Of a stretch of DNA of 64,000 bases, positions 17,053 to 26,514 are shown one piece after another (positions within the stretch are counted from its first letter, which is position 1; every line of letters starts with the position of its first letter). Source of the DNA: Gallaecimonas kandeliae. GTDB lineage: Bacteria; Pseudomonadota; Gammaproteobacteria; Enterobacterales; Gallaecimonadaceae. Made by a program: the position numbers and the translations under genes. Where the stretch lies: the NCBI RefSeq assembly GCF_030450055.1, contig NZ_CP118480.1:1329415-1393414 (forward strand), read 5' to 3'. The notes below the pieces were generated by a model that was not told the origin of the DNA, searched no databases, and saw nothing but the letters and a program-made list of their open reading frames with translations.

Positions 17053-20000
17053 TTACTTACCCAGAGTGTCGGGAATGGGTGGTGAGGTCTTGAAGCGTAC
17101 CGGCTTGAAGCCCTTGAGCTCGGTCAGCACCTCGTCGATGGCCCTGTCGAGCTGGGCGTCCTTCCCTTCGTTGACCGCCTTGGGCAGCAGCTTCACCTCG
17201 ATGTCCGGCACTATGCCGACGTTTTCGGCCAGCCAGTGGCCATTGGCGTCGAAGATGCGGATAAAGGGCACCGTCAGGGTGCCGCCATCCACCAGCGGCG
17301 GGTTGTGGTAGATGGCGATGAGGCCGCCCCAGGTGCGGGTGCCGATCAGCTTGCCGATGCCAAGGTGGCGGAAGGCATAGGGCAGGAAGTCGCCGCCCGA
17401 GCCGGCATCCTGATCGATGAGCATCACCTTGGGGCCGTCGAGGGCGCCGGCCGGCGAACCCCAGACCTTGCCGTCGCGGTCACGAAAGCCTGCCAGGTAG
17501 CGCCGCGACAGCACGTCCGTGATGTAGTTGGCGATCTGGCCGCCGCCGTTGGAACGCTCGTCGAGGATGATGCCTTCCTTGTCCAATTGGGCGAAGAAGA
17601 GGCGGTTGAAGAAGGTGAAGCCGGCCTCGGCGGTGTTGGGCAGGTAGACGTAGCCGACTCTGCCCTTGGACATCTTGTCCACGTAGCGGCGGTTGGCGTC
17701 TATCCAGTCCCAGAGCCGCAGCTCCCCCTCGCGGGCCGTGGGTACCACCGTCACTTCGTGGGCGTCCTTGCCGCTGGGGCTGCTGGCGATGCTGAGCCGC
17801 ACCTGCTGGCCGACCTGGTTTTCGAAGGGGGCGTAGAAGTTGTCGCCGGCGCCGTAGGGGCGGCCGTTCACCGCCAGCACATAGTCCCCTTCCTTGACCT
17901 TGATGCCGGGCGCCGCCAGCGGCGCTGCCAGGTAGGGGTTCCACTGGCCACCGTCATAGATCTTGGTGAGCCGGAAGGCGCCGTTTTCCAGGGCGACATC
18001 GGCCCCCAGCAGGCCGACGCTTGCCGCCTCGCCCCTGGGGCTGTCGCCGCCGTAGGCGCGGTTATGACCCACCTGCAGCTCCCCTATCATGCTGACGATA
18101 AGGGCGGTGAGATCGCTCCTGGTACCCACGTCATCCACCAGGGGGCGGTAGCGGTCGTAGATGCCTTGCCAGTCCAGGCCGTGCATGTTGGCGGCATAGA
18201 AGAAGTCTTTTTCCATGCGCCAGGCGTCGGTGAAGATCTGCGGCCATTCCTTGGCGGGGTCGACCTTCAGTTTGAGGTCCTTGAGGTCAAGAGCCTTGGG
18301 GTCGAGTTTTTCCTCGGCCTTGGCGGTCATCAGGCTGTGATGGGGACCCATCAGCAGCATCAACTTGCCGTCGCGGCTGAGGCCGAAGCCGGCCACCTTG
18401 TCAGTCACTTCCTTGGCTTCGCGCTTTTCCATGTCGAAGCGCATGATACGGCCCTGGGCGTCGTCATCCATGCCGGGGCCGCTGCTGGCGCCGGGCTGGG
18501 GGTTGTCGAGGTAGAAGAGGGCGCCATCGCTGGCCACCGCCAGCTGCGAATAGGCCCGCTCGTCCACCGGCAGCGGCACTATGCGCTGGCTGAGATCTTC
18601 AAGGTCGATTTTTACCGGTTTGGGCTTGGCTTCCTTGTCGTCTTTTTGCTTGTCCTTGGCGTCCACCTCCTTGGCCGCCTTTTCCTCGTCGGATTTGGGC
18701 AGCAGCGGCGAGCTGCCGTCCTTTTGCAGCACCAGGGCGTAGAGGCCGGCCCTATAGGGGCGCTCCTGGGTGGACATGTCGATGCCGGCGGCGCTGGTGC
18801 CGCTGTTGGTGGAGGCCATGAAGTAGAGGTACTTGCCGTCCGGCGAGAAGGCCGGGTTGGAGGCGTCGCTCATGCCCTGGGTTACGGCTGTGGCCTTGCC
18901 CGACTTGAAGTTGTAGAGGAAAAGCCGCCGGTTGAAGCTGGGGCCCACTAGGCTGTAGGCCAGCCAGGCACCGTCCGGGGATACGGCGTCCCTGTCGCTG
19001 CCATTCAAGAAGGTGGTGCGGATGGGGCTGGTGGCGATGGTCTGGATGTCGCCCGACTTGAGATCGATGACCTTGAGGTGCAGGTGGCTGTCGCGAAAGA
19101 CGATTTTGCGGTCCTCGTCGGCGAAGGTGACCAGCGAGAAGTAGTTGCTGGGCTCCTTGGACAGATCGAAATGCCTGCCCGCCTTGCCGTTCTGGTCGCT
19201 CAGCACCAGCTGGTAGTGGCCGCGCTCGTCCGACAGGTAAGCGAGCTGGTCACCCTTGGCGGACCAAATCCCGGTCATCTCCCTGACCCCGTCGGACTGG
19301 CTGAGGTTGCGGACGGAGCCGTGCTCCACAGGCACTGTGAAGATCTCGCCCCTGGCCGTCACCACCACCCGCTTGCCGGTGGGAGAGAGCTGGGCCGCTT
19401 CGATATTGTCCTGGACGTTCTTCCACTGGATGCGCCGCTCGGGCAGTTCGGGGTGGACGTCGATGTCGAGCACCCGGCCCTTGTTTTGGTCGAGATCCCA
19501 AAGATGCAACTGGCCACCGGCCGAAAAGATGATGTCGTGGCCATGGGCGTTGGCGCTCTGGATATCCCAGGGCCGGGTATCGGTGACGGGCCAGACCCCT
19601 TTCTGTTTGTCATAGCCGTAGAGGCCAACTGAACCGCCGCGGTCGGAGAGGAAGTAGAGATCCGCCCCTACCCACATGGGCTGGAAGTCGCTGGCATGTT
19701 CATGGGGCACTTCTTCCATGGCGCCGCTCTTGGGATCGAGGATCCAGATGGGCGGGGTGTCGCCGCCGCGGTGCTGGCGCCAGCCGCTGGCGCCGCGGTT
19801 GGCCATGATGATGGGCCTGTAGGCCAACTGTTTGCCGTCTGGCGACCAGGCCGGATCTTCGGCCCTGGCCGCCATCACCCGGGCCGGCATGCCGCCCCTT
19901 GCCGCCACTTCGAAGGCCTGGGCGGCCCTGTTATGGCCGATATCGCGATCGCTTGTGAAGAGCACCGATTTGCCGTCCGGGCTCCAGCCTTCCACCAGGT

Positions 20001-20337
20001 CGTGGCCCGGGTGCCAGGTCAGGCGTTTGGGTTGGCCGCCGTTGACGTCGACAAGATAGACATCGGCGTTACCGCCGTGGACCGAGGTGAAGGCAAGCTG
20101 CCTGCCGTCGGGGGAAAATTGGGGCCTGCTGTCGGCGTCTGGGCCTGTGGTGAGCTGGCGGGGGTGGCCGCCGTCAAGGTCAGCCACCCAGATGTCGCCG
20201 GCATAGACGAAGGCGATATGGTCTTTGGATAAATCCGGCTCCTTGAGCAGCCTTGTGCCCTGGGCCAGGGCCTGTTGGCCGCCGAGGGCCAGGATGACGC
20301 CAAGGGCCAAAATCCCTGGGCTGGGTCGGTTCGACAT
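17053..20337 (-). CDS. Tricorn-type S41 peptidase with TolB-like propeller
   Basis: A 1094-aa secreted or periplasmic protease. The signal peptide ends near QQALAQ (residue 26). Then come beta-propeller repeats (DADSRPQFSPDGRQLAFTS and similar, about 30-650), a Lys/Asp/Glu-rich linker near 555-580, a tricorn C1 region, a PDZ domain (about 835-900) and the S41 protease core. H758 (in VGHNRAYG) and S980 (in DAGSGGDF) are the likely catalytic residues. The ATG at 20337 has GGAGA upstream. Tricorn-like enzymes trim peptides into short oligopeptides; this copy is divergent from a VOC gene. Confidence 0.9.
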   Translation of the reverse strand: MSNRPSPGILALGVILALGGQQALAQGTRLLKEPDLSKDHIAFVYAGDIWVADLDGGHPRQLTTGPDADSRPQFSPDGRQLAFTSVHGGNADVYLVDVNGGQPKRLTWHPGHDLVEGWSPDGKSVLFTSDRDIGHNRAAQAFEVAARGGMPARVMAARAEDPAWSPDGKQLAYRPIIMANRGASGWRQHRGGDTPPIWILDPKSGAMEEVPHEHASDFQPMWVGADLYFLSDRGGSVGLYGYDKQKGVWPVTDTRPWDIQSANAHGHDIIFSAGGQLHLWDLDQNKGRVLDIDVHPELPERRIQWKNVQDNIEAAQLSPTGKRVVVTARGEIFTVPVEHGSVRNLSQSDGVREMTGIWSAKGDQLAYLSDERGHYQLVLSDQNGKAGRHFDLSKEPSNYFSLVTFADEDRKIVFRDSHLHLKVIDLKSGDIQTIATSPIRTTFLNGSDRDAVSPDGAWLAYSLVGPSFNRRLFLYNFKSGKATAVTQGMSDASNPAFSPDGKYLYFMASTNSGTSAAGIDMSTQERPYRAGLYALVLQKDGSSPLLPKSDEEKAAKEVDAKDKQKDDKEAKPKPVKIDLEDLSQRIVPLPVDERAYSQLAVASDGALFYLDNPQPGASSGPGMDDDAQGRIMRFDMEKREAKEVTDKVAGFGLSRDGKLMLLMGPHHSLMTAKAEEKLDPKALDLKDLKLKVDPAKEWPQIFTDAWRMEKDFFYAANMHGLDWQGIYDRYRPLVDDVGTRSDLTALIVSMIGELQVGHNRAYGGDSPRGEAASVGLLGADVALENGAFRLTKIYDGGQWNPYLAAPLAAPGIKVKEGDYVLAVNGRPYGAGDNFYAPFENQVGQQVRLSIASSPSGKDAHEVTVVPTAREGELRLWDWIDANRRYVDKMSKGRVGYVYLPNTAEAGFTFFNRLFFAQLDKEGIILDERSNGGGQIANYITDVLSRRYLAGFRDRDGKVWGSPAGALDGPKVMLIDQDAGSGGDFLPYAFRHLGIGKLIGTRTWGGLIAIYHNPPLVDGGTLTVPFIRIFDANGHWLAENVGIVPDIEVKLLPKAVNEGKDAQLDRAIDEVLTELKGFKPVRFKTSPPIPDTLGK

Positions 20338-20454
20338 GCTTCTCTCCCTGTTTTTTTGGTTGTCGAATCCGCAGTGTAGACCCTGCCAATACCTTGAATT
20401 GTTTGGAAATGGCCTTATTTTGTTCGCAGATGTAACGCGGAAAAGGACAGAGCG

Positions 20455-20841
20455 ATGGCCGTATTGGGTTTTAACCACATCAATCTGAGGGCGCCGAGGC
20501 CGTTGCTGGACGAGCTGCGGGATTTTTACTGTCAGGTGGTAGGCCTGAAGCTGGGCGAGCGGCCACCTTTTCAAAGTTTTGGCTACTGGCTCTACGGTGG
20601 CGGCCTGGATCTGGTCCATCTCACCGAGACCCGGCCCGGCGAAGAGCGCGGCACCAAGCCAACCAGCTTCGACCATGTGGCCTTTCGCTGCCAAGGCCCC
20701 AAGGCGGTGGAAGCGCGCCTTCAGGCCGCCGGCATTCCTTATCAGCGGGATTGGGTACCGGAGCGGGGCGAGCTGCAACTCTTCCTGCAAGACCCCGCCG
20801 GCAACGGCGTGGAACTCAACTTTGCCGCCAAAGACGGCTGA
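20455..20841 (+). CDS. VOC-family (glyoxalase/bleomycin-resistance fold) protein
   Basis: A 128-aa single-unit vicinal oxygen chelate protein with paired beta-alpha-beta-beta-beta modules: VLGFNHINLRAP...FYCQVVGLKLGERP then TSFDHVAFRCQGP...ELQLFLQDPAGNGVELNF. Candidate metal ligands are H8 near the start, H of FDHVAF, and the final Glu in VELNF. It likely acts as a dimer. Substrate unknown. Confidence 0.85.
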   Translation: MAVLGFNHINLRAPRPLLDELRDFYCQVVGLKLGERPPFQSFGYWLYGGGLDLVHLTETRPGEERGTKPTSFDHVAFRCQGPKAVEARLQAAGIPYQRDWVPERGELQLFLQDPAGNGVELNFAAKDG

Positions 20842-20873
20842 GGGGCTAGGCTTATCCAGAGGGGAGGGGCTGG

Positions 20874-21158
20874 ATGAAGTCGCATTGGAGCAAAGCGGTC
20901 AGCGAACAGAGCAAGGCCCTGGATCTGGAGCCGGGGATCTTCACCCTGGACGATCCGTGCCAGATAGCCCTTGCCCTCAAGGACGCCGCCGAGGCCAGTC
21001 AGTGCCGCCAGGCCGACCCCTTCTGCTCTGCCCTGGCCATGCTCAACTTCTATATCAACAGGGCCGGCAGTAAGCTGCCTGCCGAGCGGCGGGCACTGCT
21101 GGAGCAGGCCAAGAACGAGCTGCGGCTGCTTTACGGCCGGCCACGCCGCCATCTCTAG
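20874..21158 (+). CDS. DUF3175 protein
   Basis: A 94-aa basic protein matching DUF3175: KAVSEQSKALDLEPGIFTLD, then DPCQIALALKDAAEAS, then SALAMLNFYINRAG and a helical Arg/Leu-rich end. It is 32 bp after the VOC gene and may share its transcript. GAGGGG lies upstream of the ATG. Function unknown. Confidence 0.75.
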   Translation: MKSHWSKAVSEQSKALDLEPGIFTLDDPCQIALALKDAAEASQCRQADPFCSALAMLNFYINRAGSKLPAERRALLEQAKNELRLLYGRPRRHL

Positions 21159-21198
21159 TGTGCTAGACAGTAGCTAAGCCCTGCCTTGGTTGTCTGCC

Positions 21199-23754
21199 AT
21201 GCCCCAGCCCCAAACACCCGAGTCATTCCAAGGCCTGTCCAGCCAGGAGGCCAAGGCTCGCCTCGAACGCCTGGGGCCCAATGCCCTGCCGGTGGCCCAG
21301 CGCCGCTCCCTCTTCTCGCTGCTGGCCGCGACCCTGCGCGAGCCCATCTTGCTGCTCCTGCTGGCCTGCGAACTCATCTATTTCATCCTGGGGGATACCC
21401 AGGAAGCCCTGGTGCTGCTGGGCTTCGTGGCGCTGATCCTGGCCATAGGCCTCTACCAGGAATGGAAGACGGAGCGCTCCCTGGACCGGCTGCGGGAGCT
21501 GTCCAGCCCCAGGGCCTTGGTGATCCGGGACGGCCAGCGCCAGCGCATCGCCGGCCAGGCGCTGGTGGAAGGGGATCTGCTGGTGCTGGCGGAAGGGGAC
21601 AGGGTGGCCGCCGATGCCAGGCTCTGCCAAGGCGGCCGGCTCAGCCTCGACGAGTCTTTGCTGACCGGTGAGTCGCTGCCGGTGGCCAAGGACAAGGCCG
21701 GGGACAGCGTCTATGCCGGCACCCTGGTGGTGCAGGGCCAGGGGTTGGCCGAGGTGGTGGCGACGGGGGAGCGCAGCCAACTGGGGCTTATCGGCAAGTC
21801 CCTCCAGGCCCTGCCCCAGGAGGAGACGCCGCGGCAGAAGGAGACCCGGGCCATGGTGGCCAGGCTCAGCGGCCTCGCCATCGCCGTTTGCCTGCTGGTG
21901 GCGCTGCTCCACGGCCTTCGCAGCGGCGACTGGCTGCAGGGGCTGCTGGCCGGCCTGGCCCTGGCCATGGCCATTTTGCCCAACGAGATCCCCGTGGTGC
22001 TGGCCATCTTCCTGGCCCTGGGGGCCTGGCGCTTCTCCCGGCACAGGGTGCTGACCCGGCGGCTGGCGGTGGTGGAGGCCCTGGGGGCCATCACAGTGCT
22101 TTGTGTCGACAAGACAGGCACCCTGACCTTCAACCGCATGGCGGTGCGCCAGCTTAATCCCTTCCGGCAGGGCCGCTTTGTGCCCCTGGACCTGGACGAG
22201 CTCGGCGGCCAGGCCCTGCCGGAAGCGGTGCACGATCTCGTGGAGTTCGGCATCCTGGCCAGCCGCAAGGAGCCCTTCGACCCCATGGAGAAGGCGCTCA
22301 GGCAGCTGGGCCAGGAGCAGTTGGCCAGCACAGAGCACCTCCATGACGACTGGCGGCTTTGCCAGGAATATCCCTTGTCCAACGAGCTGCTGGCCATGTC
22401 CTGCGTCTGGGAGAGCGAAAACGGGGAGCTGCACCTGGCCGCCAAGGGCGCCCCCGAAGCCATCGCCTCTCTCTGCCACCTCGACAGGGACAGGCAGGCG
22501 CTGCTGGCCGGGCAGGTCCAGGCCATGGCGGCCTCCGGGCTGCGGGTACTGGGGGTGGCCAGGGGCCGGCAGAAGGCCGGGCGGCCCCAGCTCCACCCGG
22601 CCTTGCCGCAGTCGCGCCTGGGGGGGGACAGGCGGCTGCCGCTAGGCCAGCACGACTTCGAGTTCGAGTTCCTGGGCTTGGTGGGCCTTGCCGATCCCCT
22701 GCGCCCCAGCACTGCCCCGGCCTTGGCCCAGTGCCGCCAGGCGGGGATCCGGGTGCTGATGTTGACCGGGGACCATCCGGCCACCGCCCTCGAGGTGGCG
22801 AGGCAGGCGGGCCTGGCGGCAGGGGACATGCTGACCGGTGAAGAGCTGGCGGCGCTCAGCGACGAGGCACTGGCGAGCCGCCTCGAGGGGCTGGCCTTGG
22901 TGGCGCGGGTCATGCCGGAGCAGAAGCTGCGGCTGGTCCAGGCCCTCAAGGCGGCGGGAGAAGTGGTGGCCATGACAGGAGACGGCGTCAACGACGCCCC
23001 CGCCCTCAAGGCCGCCCATGTGGGTATCGCCATGGGCGAGCGGGGCACGGACGTGGCCAGGGAGGCGGCCGATCTGGTGCTGCTGGAGGACGATTTCCGC
23101 TCCATAGTGGCGGCCATAGCGCTCGGCCGGCGCGTCTTCGACAACCTGCGCAAGGCCATGGTCTATGTGCTGGCCGTCCACCTGCCGATCCTGGGCATGT
23201 CGCTGCTGCCGGTGCTGCTGGGCTGGCCCCTGGTGCTGCTGCCTGTCCATATCGCCTTTTTGCACCTGGTCATCGACCCCGCCTGCACATTGGTGTTCGA
23301 GGCCGAAGCCCCCGAGCCCGCCCTGATGCGCCGCCCGCCCCAGGCCCCCGGCGAGCCGCTGTTCGACAGATCCATGTTGGGGCTGGCGCTGGCGCAGGGG
23401 CTCAGTGTGCTGCTGATCCTGCTGGCGGTGTTCGCCACCGCCTTCTATTGGGGCCAAGGGGAGGCCGACGCCAGGGCCCTGGCCTTCACCACCCTGATCG
23501 TCGCCAACCTGGCCACCATAGTGGCCAACCGATCCTGGTCCAAGCCGCTGCATCAGACCCTGGGCCAGCCCAATGCCGCCCTCTGGTGGGTGCTGGGCGG
23601 CACCCTCTTGTTCCTGGCCCTGGTGCTCTACGTGCCGGCCCTGCGGACGCTGTTCAGCTTCTCGTTGCTCCATCCCCTGGATCTGTTGCTGAGCCTGGTG
23701 GCAGGGGGGCTTGGCCTGCTCTGGTTCGAGCTGCTCAAGCTCAGGCGCGCCTGA
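21199..23754 (+). CDS. Cation-translocating P-type ATPase
   Basis: An 851-aa ion pump. The actuator loop is LTGES, the phosphorylation site is D304-KTGTLT, and the hinge is TGDGVNDAPALKAAHVGIAMG. It has an N-terminal cation-ATPase domain and four C-terminal helices as in P2-type pumps. The fourth-helix ion motif reads LPNEIPVVLAIF, unlike PEGLP of calcium pumps; related bacterial proteins have PEEFPVVL. The ion is therefore uncertain. ATG at 21199 fits the family; there is no clear ribosome site, and a TTG at 21190 is the alternative. Confidence 0.9.
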   Translation: MPQPQTPESFQGLSSQEAKARLERLGPNALPVAQRRSLFSLLAATLREPILLLLLACELIYFILGDTQEALVLLGFVALILAIGLYQEWKTERSLDRLRELSSPRALVIRDGQRQRIAGQALVEGDLLVLAEGDRVAADARLCQGGRLSLDESLLTGESLPVAKDKAGDSVYAGTLVVQGQGLAEVVATGERSQLGLIGKSLQALPQEETPRQKETRAMVARLSGLAIAVCLLVALLHGLRSGDWLQGLLAGLALAMAILPNEIPVVLAIFLALGAWRFSRHRVLTRRLAVVEALGAITVLCVDKTGTLTFNRMAVRQLNPFRQGRFVPLDLDELGGQALPEAVHDLVEFGILASRKEPFDPMEKALRQLGQEQLASTEHLHDDWRLCQEYPLSNELLAMSCVWESENGELHLAAKGAPEAIASLCHLDRDRQALLAGQVQAMAASGLRVLGVARGRQKAGRPQLHPALPQSRLGGDRRLPLGQHDFEFEFLGLVGLADPLRPSTAPALAQCRQAGIRVLMLTGDHPATALEVARQAGLAAGDMLTGEELAALSDEALASRLEGLALVARVMPEQKLRLVQALKAAGEVVAMTGDGVNDAPALKAAHVGIAMGERGTDVAREAADLVLLEDDFRSIVAAIALGRRVFDNLRKAMVYVLAVHLPILGMSLLPVLLGWPLVLLPVHIAFLHLVIDPACTLVFEAEAPEPALMRRPPQAPGEPLFDRSMLGLALAQGLSVLLILLAVFATAFYWGQGEADARALAFTTLIVANLATIVANRSWSKPLHQTLGQPNAALWWVLGGTLLFLALVLYVPALRTLFSFSLLHPLDLLLSLVAGGLGLLWFELLKLRRA

Positions 23755-23836
23755 GTGGCGGCCCGGCGCCTTGGCCTTGCTCCGACCCTGGGCCTGTGTT
23801 TTGTTGTGGCCTGAACGACAACCAGGGAAAGCACCA

Positions 23837-24319
23837 ATGGCCGTTGAAATCAAAGTCGCCGACTACCACAACCCCCAGGACGCCCAGGACCTGGGTTATC
23901 TCCTTGGCTGCTACGCCGCCGATCCCATGGGCGGCGGCGAGTCGCTGAGCGCTGAGCACCTGGCGGCCCTGCCGGCCAAGCTCGCCGAGCTGCCCTATGC
24001 CCTCAGCCTGCTCTGCCATGTGGACGGCAAGCCGGCGGGGCTGCTCAACGCCTTCGAGGGCTTTTCCACCTTCAAGGGCAAGCCCCTCTACAACATCCAC
24101 GATCTGGTGGTGCTGGAAGCCTTCCGCGGCCAGGGTCTGAGCCTGCAACTGCTGGCTCGGCTCGAGGAGCTGGCCAAGGAAAAGGGCTGCTGCAAGCTGA
24201 CCCTGGAGGTGCTGGAAGGCAACCAGCCGGCCCGCCAGGCCTACCTCAAGTTCGGCTTCGCCGGCTACGAGCTGGATCCGGCCATGGGCAAGGCGCTGTT
24301 CTGGCAAAAGCTCCTTTGA
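23837..24319 (+). CDS. GNAT-family N-acetyltransferase
   Basis: A 160-aa protein. NIHDLVVLEAFRGQGLSLQL contains the acetyl-CoA loop (RGQGLS), and LEVLEGNQPARQAYLKFGFAGYELD is the standard C-terminal GNAT motif B. N-terminal residues of about 10-70 resemble the YhdJ/RimI-like opening. The ATG at 23837 is preceded by AGGGAAA. Substrate unknown. Confidence 0.85.
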   Translation: MAVEIKVADYHNPQDAQDLGYLLGCYAADPMGGGESLSAEHLAALPAKLAELPYALSLLCHVDGKPAGLLNAFEGFSTFKGKPLYNIHDLVVLEAFRGQGLSLQLLARLEELAKEKGCCKLTLEVLEGNQPARQAYLKFGFAGYELDPAMGKALFWQKLL

Positions 24320-24370
24320 GGCGGCCTCTGGCCGTGGCAGAGTAGGGCTTTCAATTAAGGGGAAATCCTC

Positions 24371-24952
24371 ATGGGAACCAACAGGTTGGAAGCCTTCAGC
24401 GACGGCGTCATCGCCATCCTTATCACCATAATGGTGCTGGAGATGAAGGTGCCCCATGGGGGGGATCTCAAGGCTTTGCTGCCGGTACTGCCGGTGTTCC
24501 TGAGCTATGTGCTGAGCTTCATCTACCTCGGCATCTACTGGAACAACCACCACCATATGCTGCACACGGTGGCGAGGGTGACTGGCCCCATGCTTTGGGC
24601 CAACCTGCACCTGCTGTTCTGGCTGTCCCTCATTCCCTTCGCCACCGGCTGGATGGGGGAGAACCACCTGGCGGCGGCTCCCACCGCCCTCTATGGCCTG
24701 GTGCTGCTGATGTGCGCCGTCGCCTACTTCATCCTCCAGGGCCTCATCATCCGCAGCCAGGGGCCGGATTCGGTATTGAAAAAGGCCATTGGCCGGGATT
24801 GGAAAGGCAAACTGTCCACCTTGTTTTACATGGTAGGCATAGGGGGCGCCTTCTGGCACTGCGAGCTGGCGGTGGCTTGCTATGTGCTGGTGGCCCTGCT
24901 CTGGCTAGCGCCGGATCAGCGCATAGAGCGGACCCTGACCCAGCAGGGTTGA
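24371..24952 (+). CDS. TMEM175-family potassium channel-like protein (DUF1211)
   Basis: A 193-aa membrane protein with about six helices. RLEAFSDGVIAILITIMVLE carries the FSDG signature that lines the pore of bacterial TMEM175 channels, and NNHHHMLHTVARVTGPMLWA is the conserved second-third helix region. Bacterial members form tetramers conducting K+ weakly selectively. A ribosome site AAGGGGAAAT precedes the ATG. Single gene. Confidence 0.88.
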   Translation: MGTNRLEAFSDGVIAILITIMVLEMKVPHGGDLKALLPVLPVFLSYVLSFIYLGIYWNNHHHMLHTVARVTGPMLWANLHLLFWLSLIPFATGWMGENHLAAAPTALYGLVLLMCAVAYFILQGLIIRSQGPDSVLKKAIGRDWKGKLSTLFYMVGIGGAFWHCELAVACYVLVALLWLAPDQRIERTLTQQG

Positions 24953-25077
24953 AACAACCCGATGGTAAATTAGCAGAAATGTAACAACTCCAGGCGTGTC
25001 ACATTTTTACAAAAGTCAGGGTGCCTTGCTTGCTGTAGGATAGGCCACCACAAAATTGCAGCAGGCAGGTGAGCGTC

Positions 25078-25635
25078 GTGTTGAAGGTGATGAGGGTATT
25101 GGTGCTGGCCACCCTGATGACAGGTTGCGCCCAGCAACAGGTGACGAGCTGGCAGGCCCAGGATCCCCAGGCGGTGGCGCAGGTGATGGTGCTGGTGGCC
25201 GGGGTCCAGCCGGAGCAGCGCCTGGCTTTGGAGCAGGAATTTGCCGCCAGCCTCAGCCGCCAGGGTATAGCGGCCAGCGCTTGTGGCGACAAGGCCCTGG
25301 CCCTGGTGGAGCAGGGCCAGGGCTTTCAGTTGGCCAAGCTGCTCAAGAAGCGCGGCGTCAGCCACACCCTGCTGATCTCCCTCAAACCCCAGGACCATGC
25401 CGACAAGGGCGACAGGCCAGCCCCCTACCAGTTCGCCCCCCTGTGGGTAGCCTCGTCGGCCTTGCTCCAGGCCGCCGACAAGGCCAAGGGAGCCGAGCCC
25501 CTGGCCTGGCAGTTCAGCCTCTACGAGGTGGCCAGCAGCCGTCTCATATGGGCCAGCAGGCCCCAACGGGGGCAGAGCGAACCGGCCCTGGCGGATGCCC
25601 TTGCCACGCAGTGGCGCGCCGGCAGCCTGCTTTGA
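25078..25635 (+). CDS. Putative lipoprotein of unknown function
   Basis: A protein of about 185 aa with a short signal peptide and lipobox LMTGC. The start is GTG at 25078 (preceded by AGGTGAG) or the GTG at 25069. The mature part has a Rossmann-like strand VAQVMVLVAGVQPEQRLALE and later FSLYEVASSRLIWASRP, resembling DUF4136-type or penicillin-binding-activator-like folds, but I recognise no family. Monocistronic. Confidence 0.65.
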   Translation: MLKVMRVLVLATLMTGCAQQQVTSWQAQDPQAVAQVMVLVAGVQPEQRLALEQEFAASLSRQGIAASACGDKALALVEQGQGFQLAKLLKKRGVSHTLLISLKPQDHADKGDRPAPYQFAPLWVASSALLQAADKAKGAEPLAWQFSLYEVASSRLIWASRPQRGQSEPALADALATQWRAGSLL

Positions 25636-25734
25636 CCATAAAGGGGCCTAGGCTCCTCTTCTGTTGGTAAAAAGGCCCCAGGGCCCGCCCGCTCTTGTTA
25701 AGCTGTCGCCAGGGTTTTTCAAGGCAAGACAACC

Positions 25735-26514
25735 ATGTGTGAAATGCTTGGCATGAGTGCCAACGTGCCGACCGACATCTGCTTCAGCTTTGCCGGCCTT
25801 ATCAAACGCGGCGGCGCCACGGGCCCCCATAAGGACGGCTGGGGCATCACCTTCTACGAGGGCAAGGGCTGCCGGACCTTCAAGGATCCAGAGGCGTCCC
25901 ACCAGTCGCCCATAGCCGGCTTCCTCAAGGACTATCCCATCAAGAGCTGCGCCGTGGTCTCCCATATCCGCCAGGCCAACAGGGGCAAGGTGGGGCTGGA
26001 GAACACCCATCCCTTCACCCGTGAGCTTTGGGGCCGCAACTGGACCTTTGCCCACAACGGCCAACTGAGCGGCTACCAGGGCCTGGCAACAGGCACCAGC
26101 ATCCCCGTCGGCCAGACCGATTCAGAGAAGGCCTTCTGCCACCTGCTGCACCGCATCCGTGAGCGCTTCCCGGACGGGCCGCCGGCGCGGCAACAGACCT
26201 TCTGGCGCTTCGTGGCCCGAGTGGCGGACGAGCTGCGGGCCCTGGGGGTCTTCAACATGCTGCTCAGCGACGGCCATTACCTGATGGCCTATTGCAGCAA
26301 CAACCTGCACTGGCTGACCCGGCGCGCCCCATTCGGGGCGGCCAAGCTCATCGACGAAGACATGGAAGTGGATTTCGGGGCCCTGACCACCCCGGACGAC
26401 GTGGTGACGGTGATCGCCACCCGGCCCCTGACGGTGGGGGAGCCCTGGGCCGCCATGGCCCCGGGGCAATACGTGGTGTTCAAGCTGGGGGAGGTCTACT
26501 TCAGGGGGCCTTAG
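25735..26514 (+). CDS. yafJ: Class II glutamine amidotransferase, YafJ family
   Basis: A 259-aa Ntn-hydrolase. Cys2 (MCEMLGMSANVPTD) becomes the N-terminal nucleophile after Met removal. GGATGPHKDGWGITFYEG and FAHNGQLSGYQG are the glutamine-binding segments. YafJ-type proteins cleave a glutamine-like or related amide, substrate unsettled. Its last 14 bp overlap the convergent DUF3108 gene. Confidence 0.9.
   Translation: MCEMLGMSANVPTDICFSFAGLIKRGGATGPHKDGWGITFYEGKGCRTFKDPEASHQSPIAGFLKDYPIKSCAVVSHIRQANRGKVGLENTHPFTRELWGRNWTFAHNGQLSGYQGLATGTSIPVGQTDSEKAFCHLLHRIRERFPDGPPARQQTFWRFVARVADELRALGVFNMLLSDGHYLMAYCSNNLHWLTRRAPFGAAKLIDEDMEVDFGALTTPDDVVTVIATRPLTVGEPWAAMAPGQYVVFKLGEVYFRGP

Noticed and set aside
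23735-23754. Palindrome CTCAGGCGCGCCTGAG at the P-type ATPase stop
   Set aside because: A chance palindrome within coding codons; no T run and no repeat elsewhere in the window that I can see.
26501-26514. Antisense overlap of yafJ and DUF3108 as a regulatory device
   Set aside because: Fourteen bases of tail overlap between converging genes is common in compact genomes and gives no extra signal.
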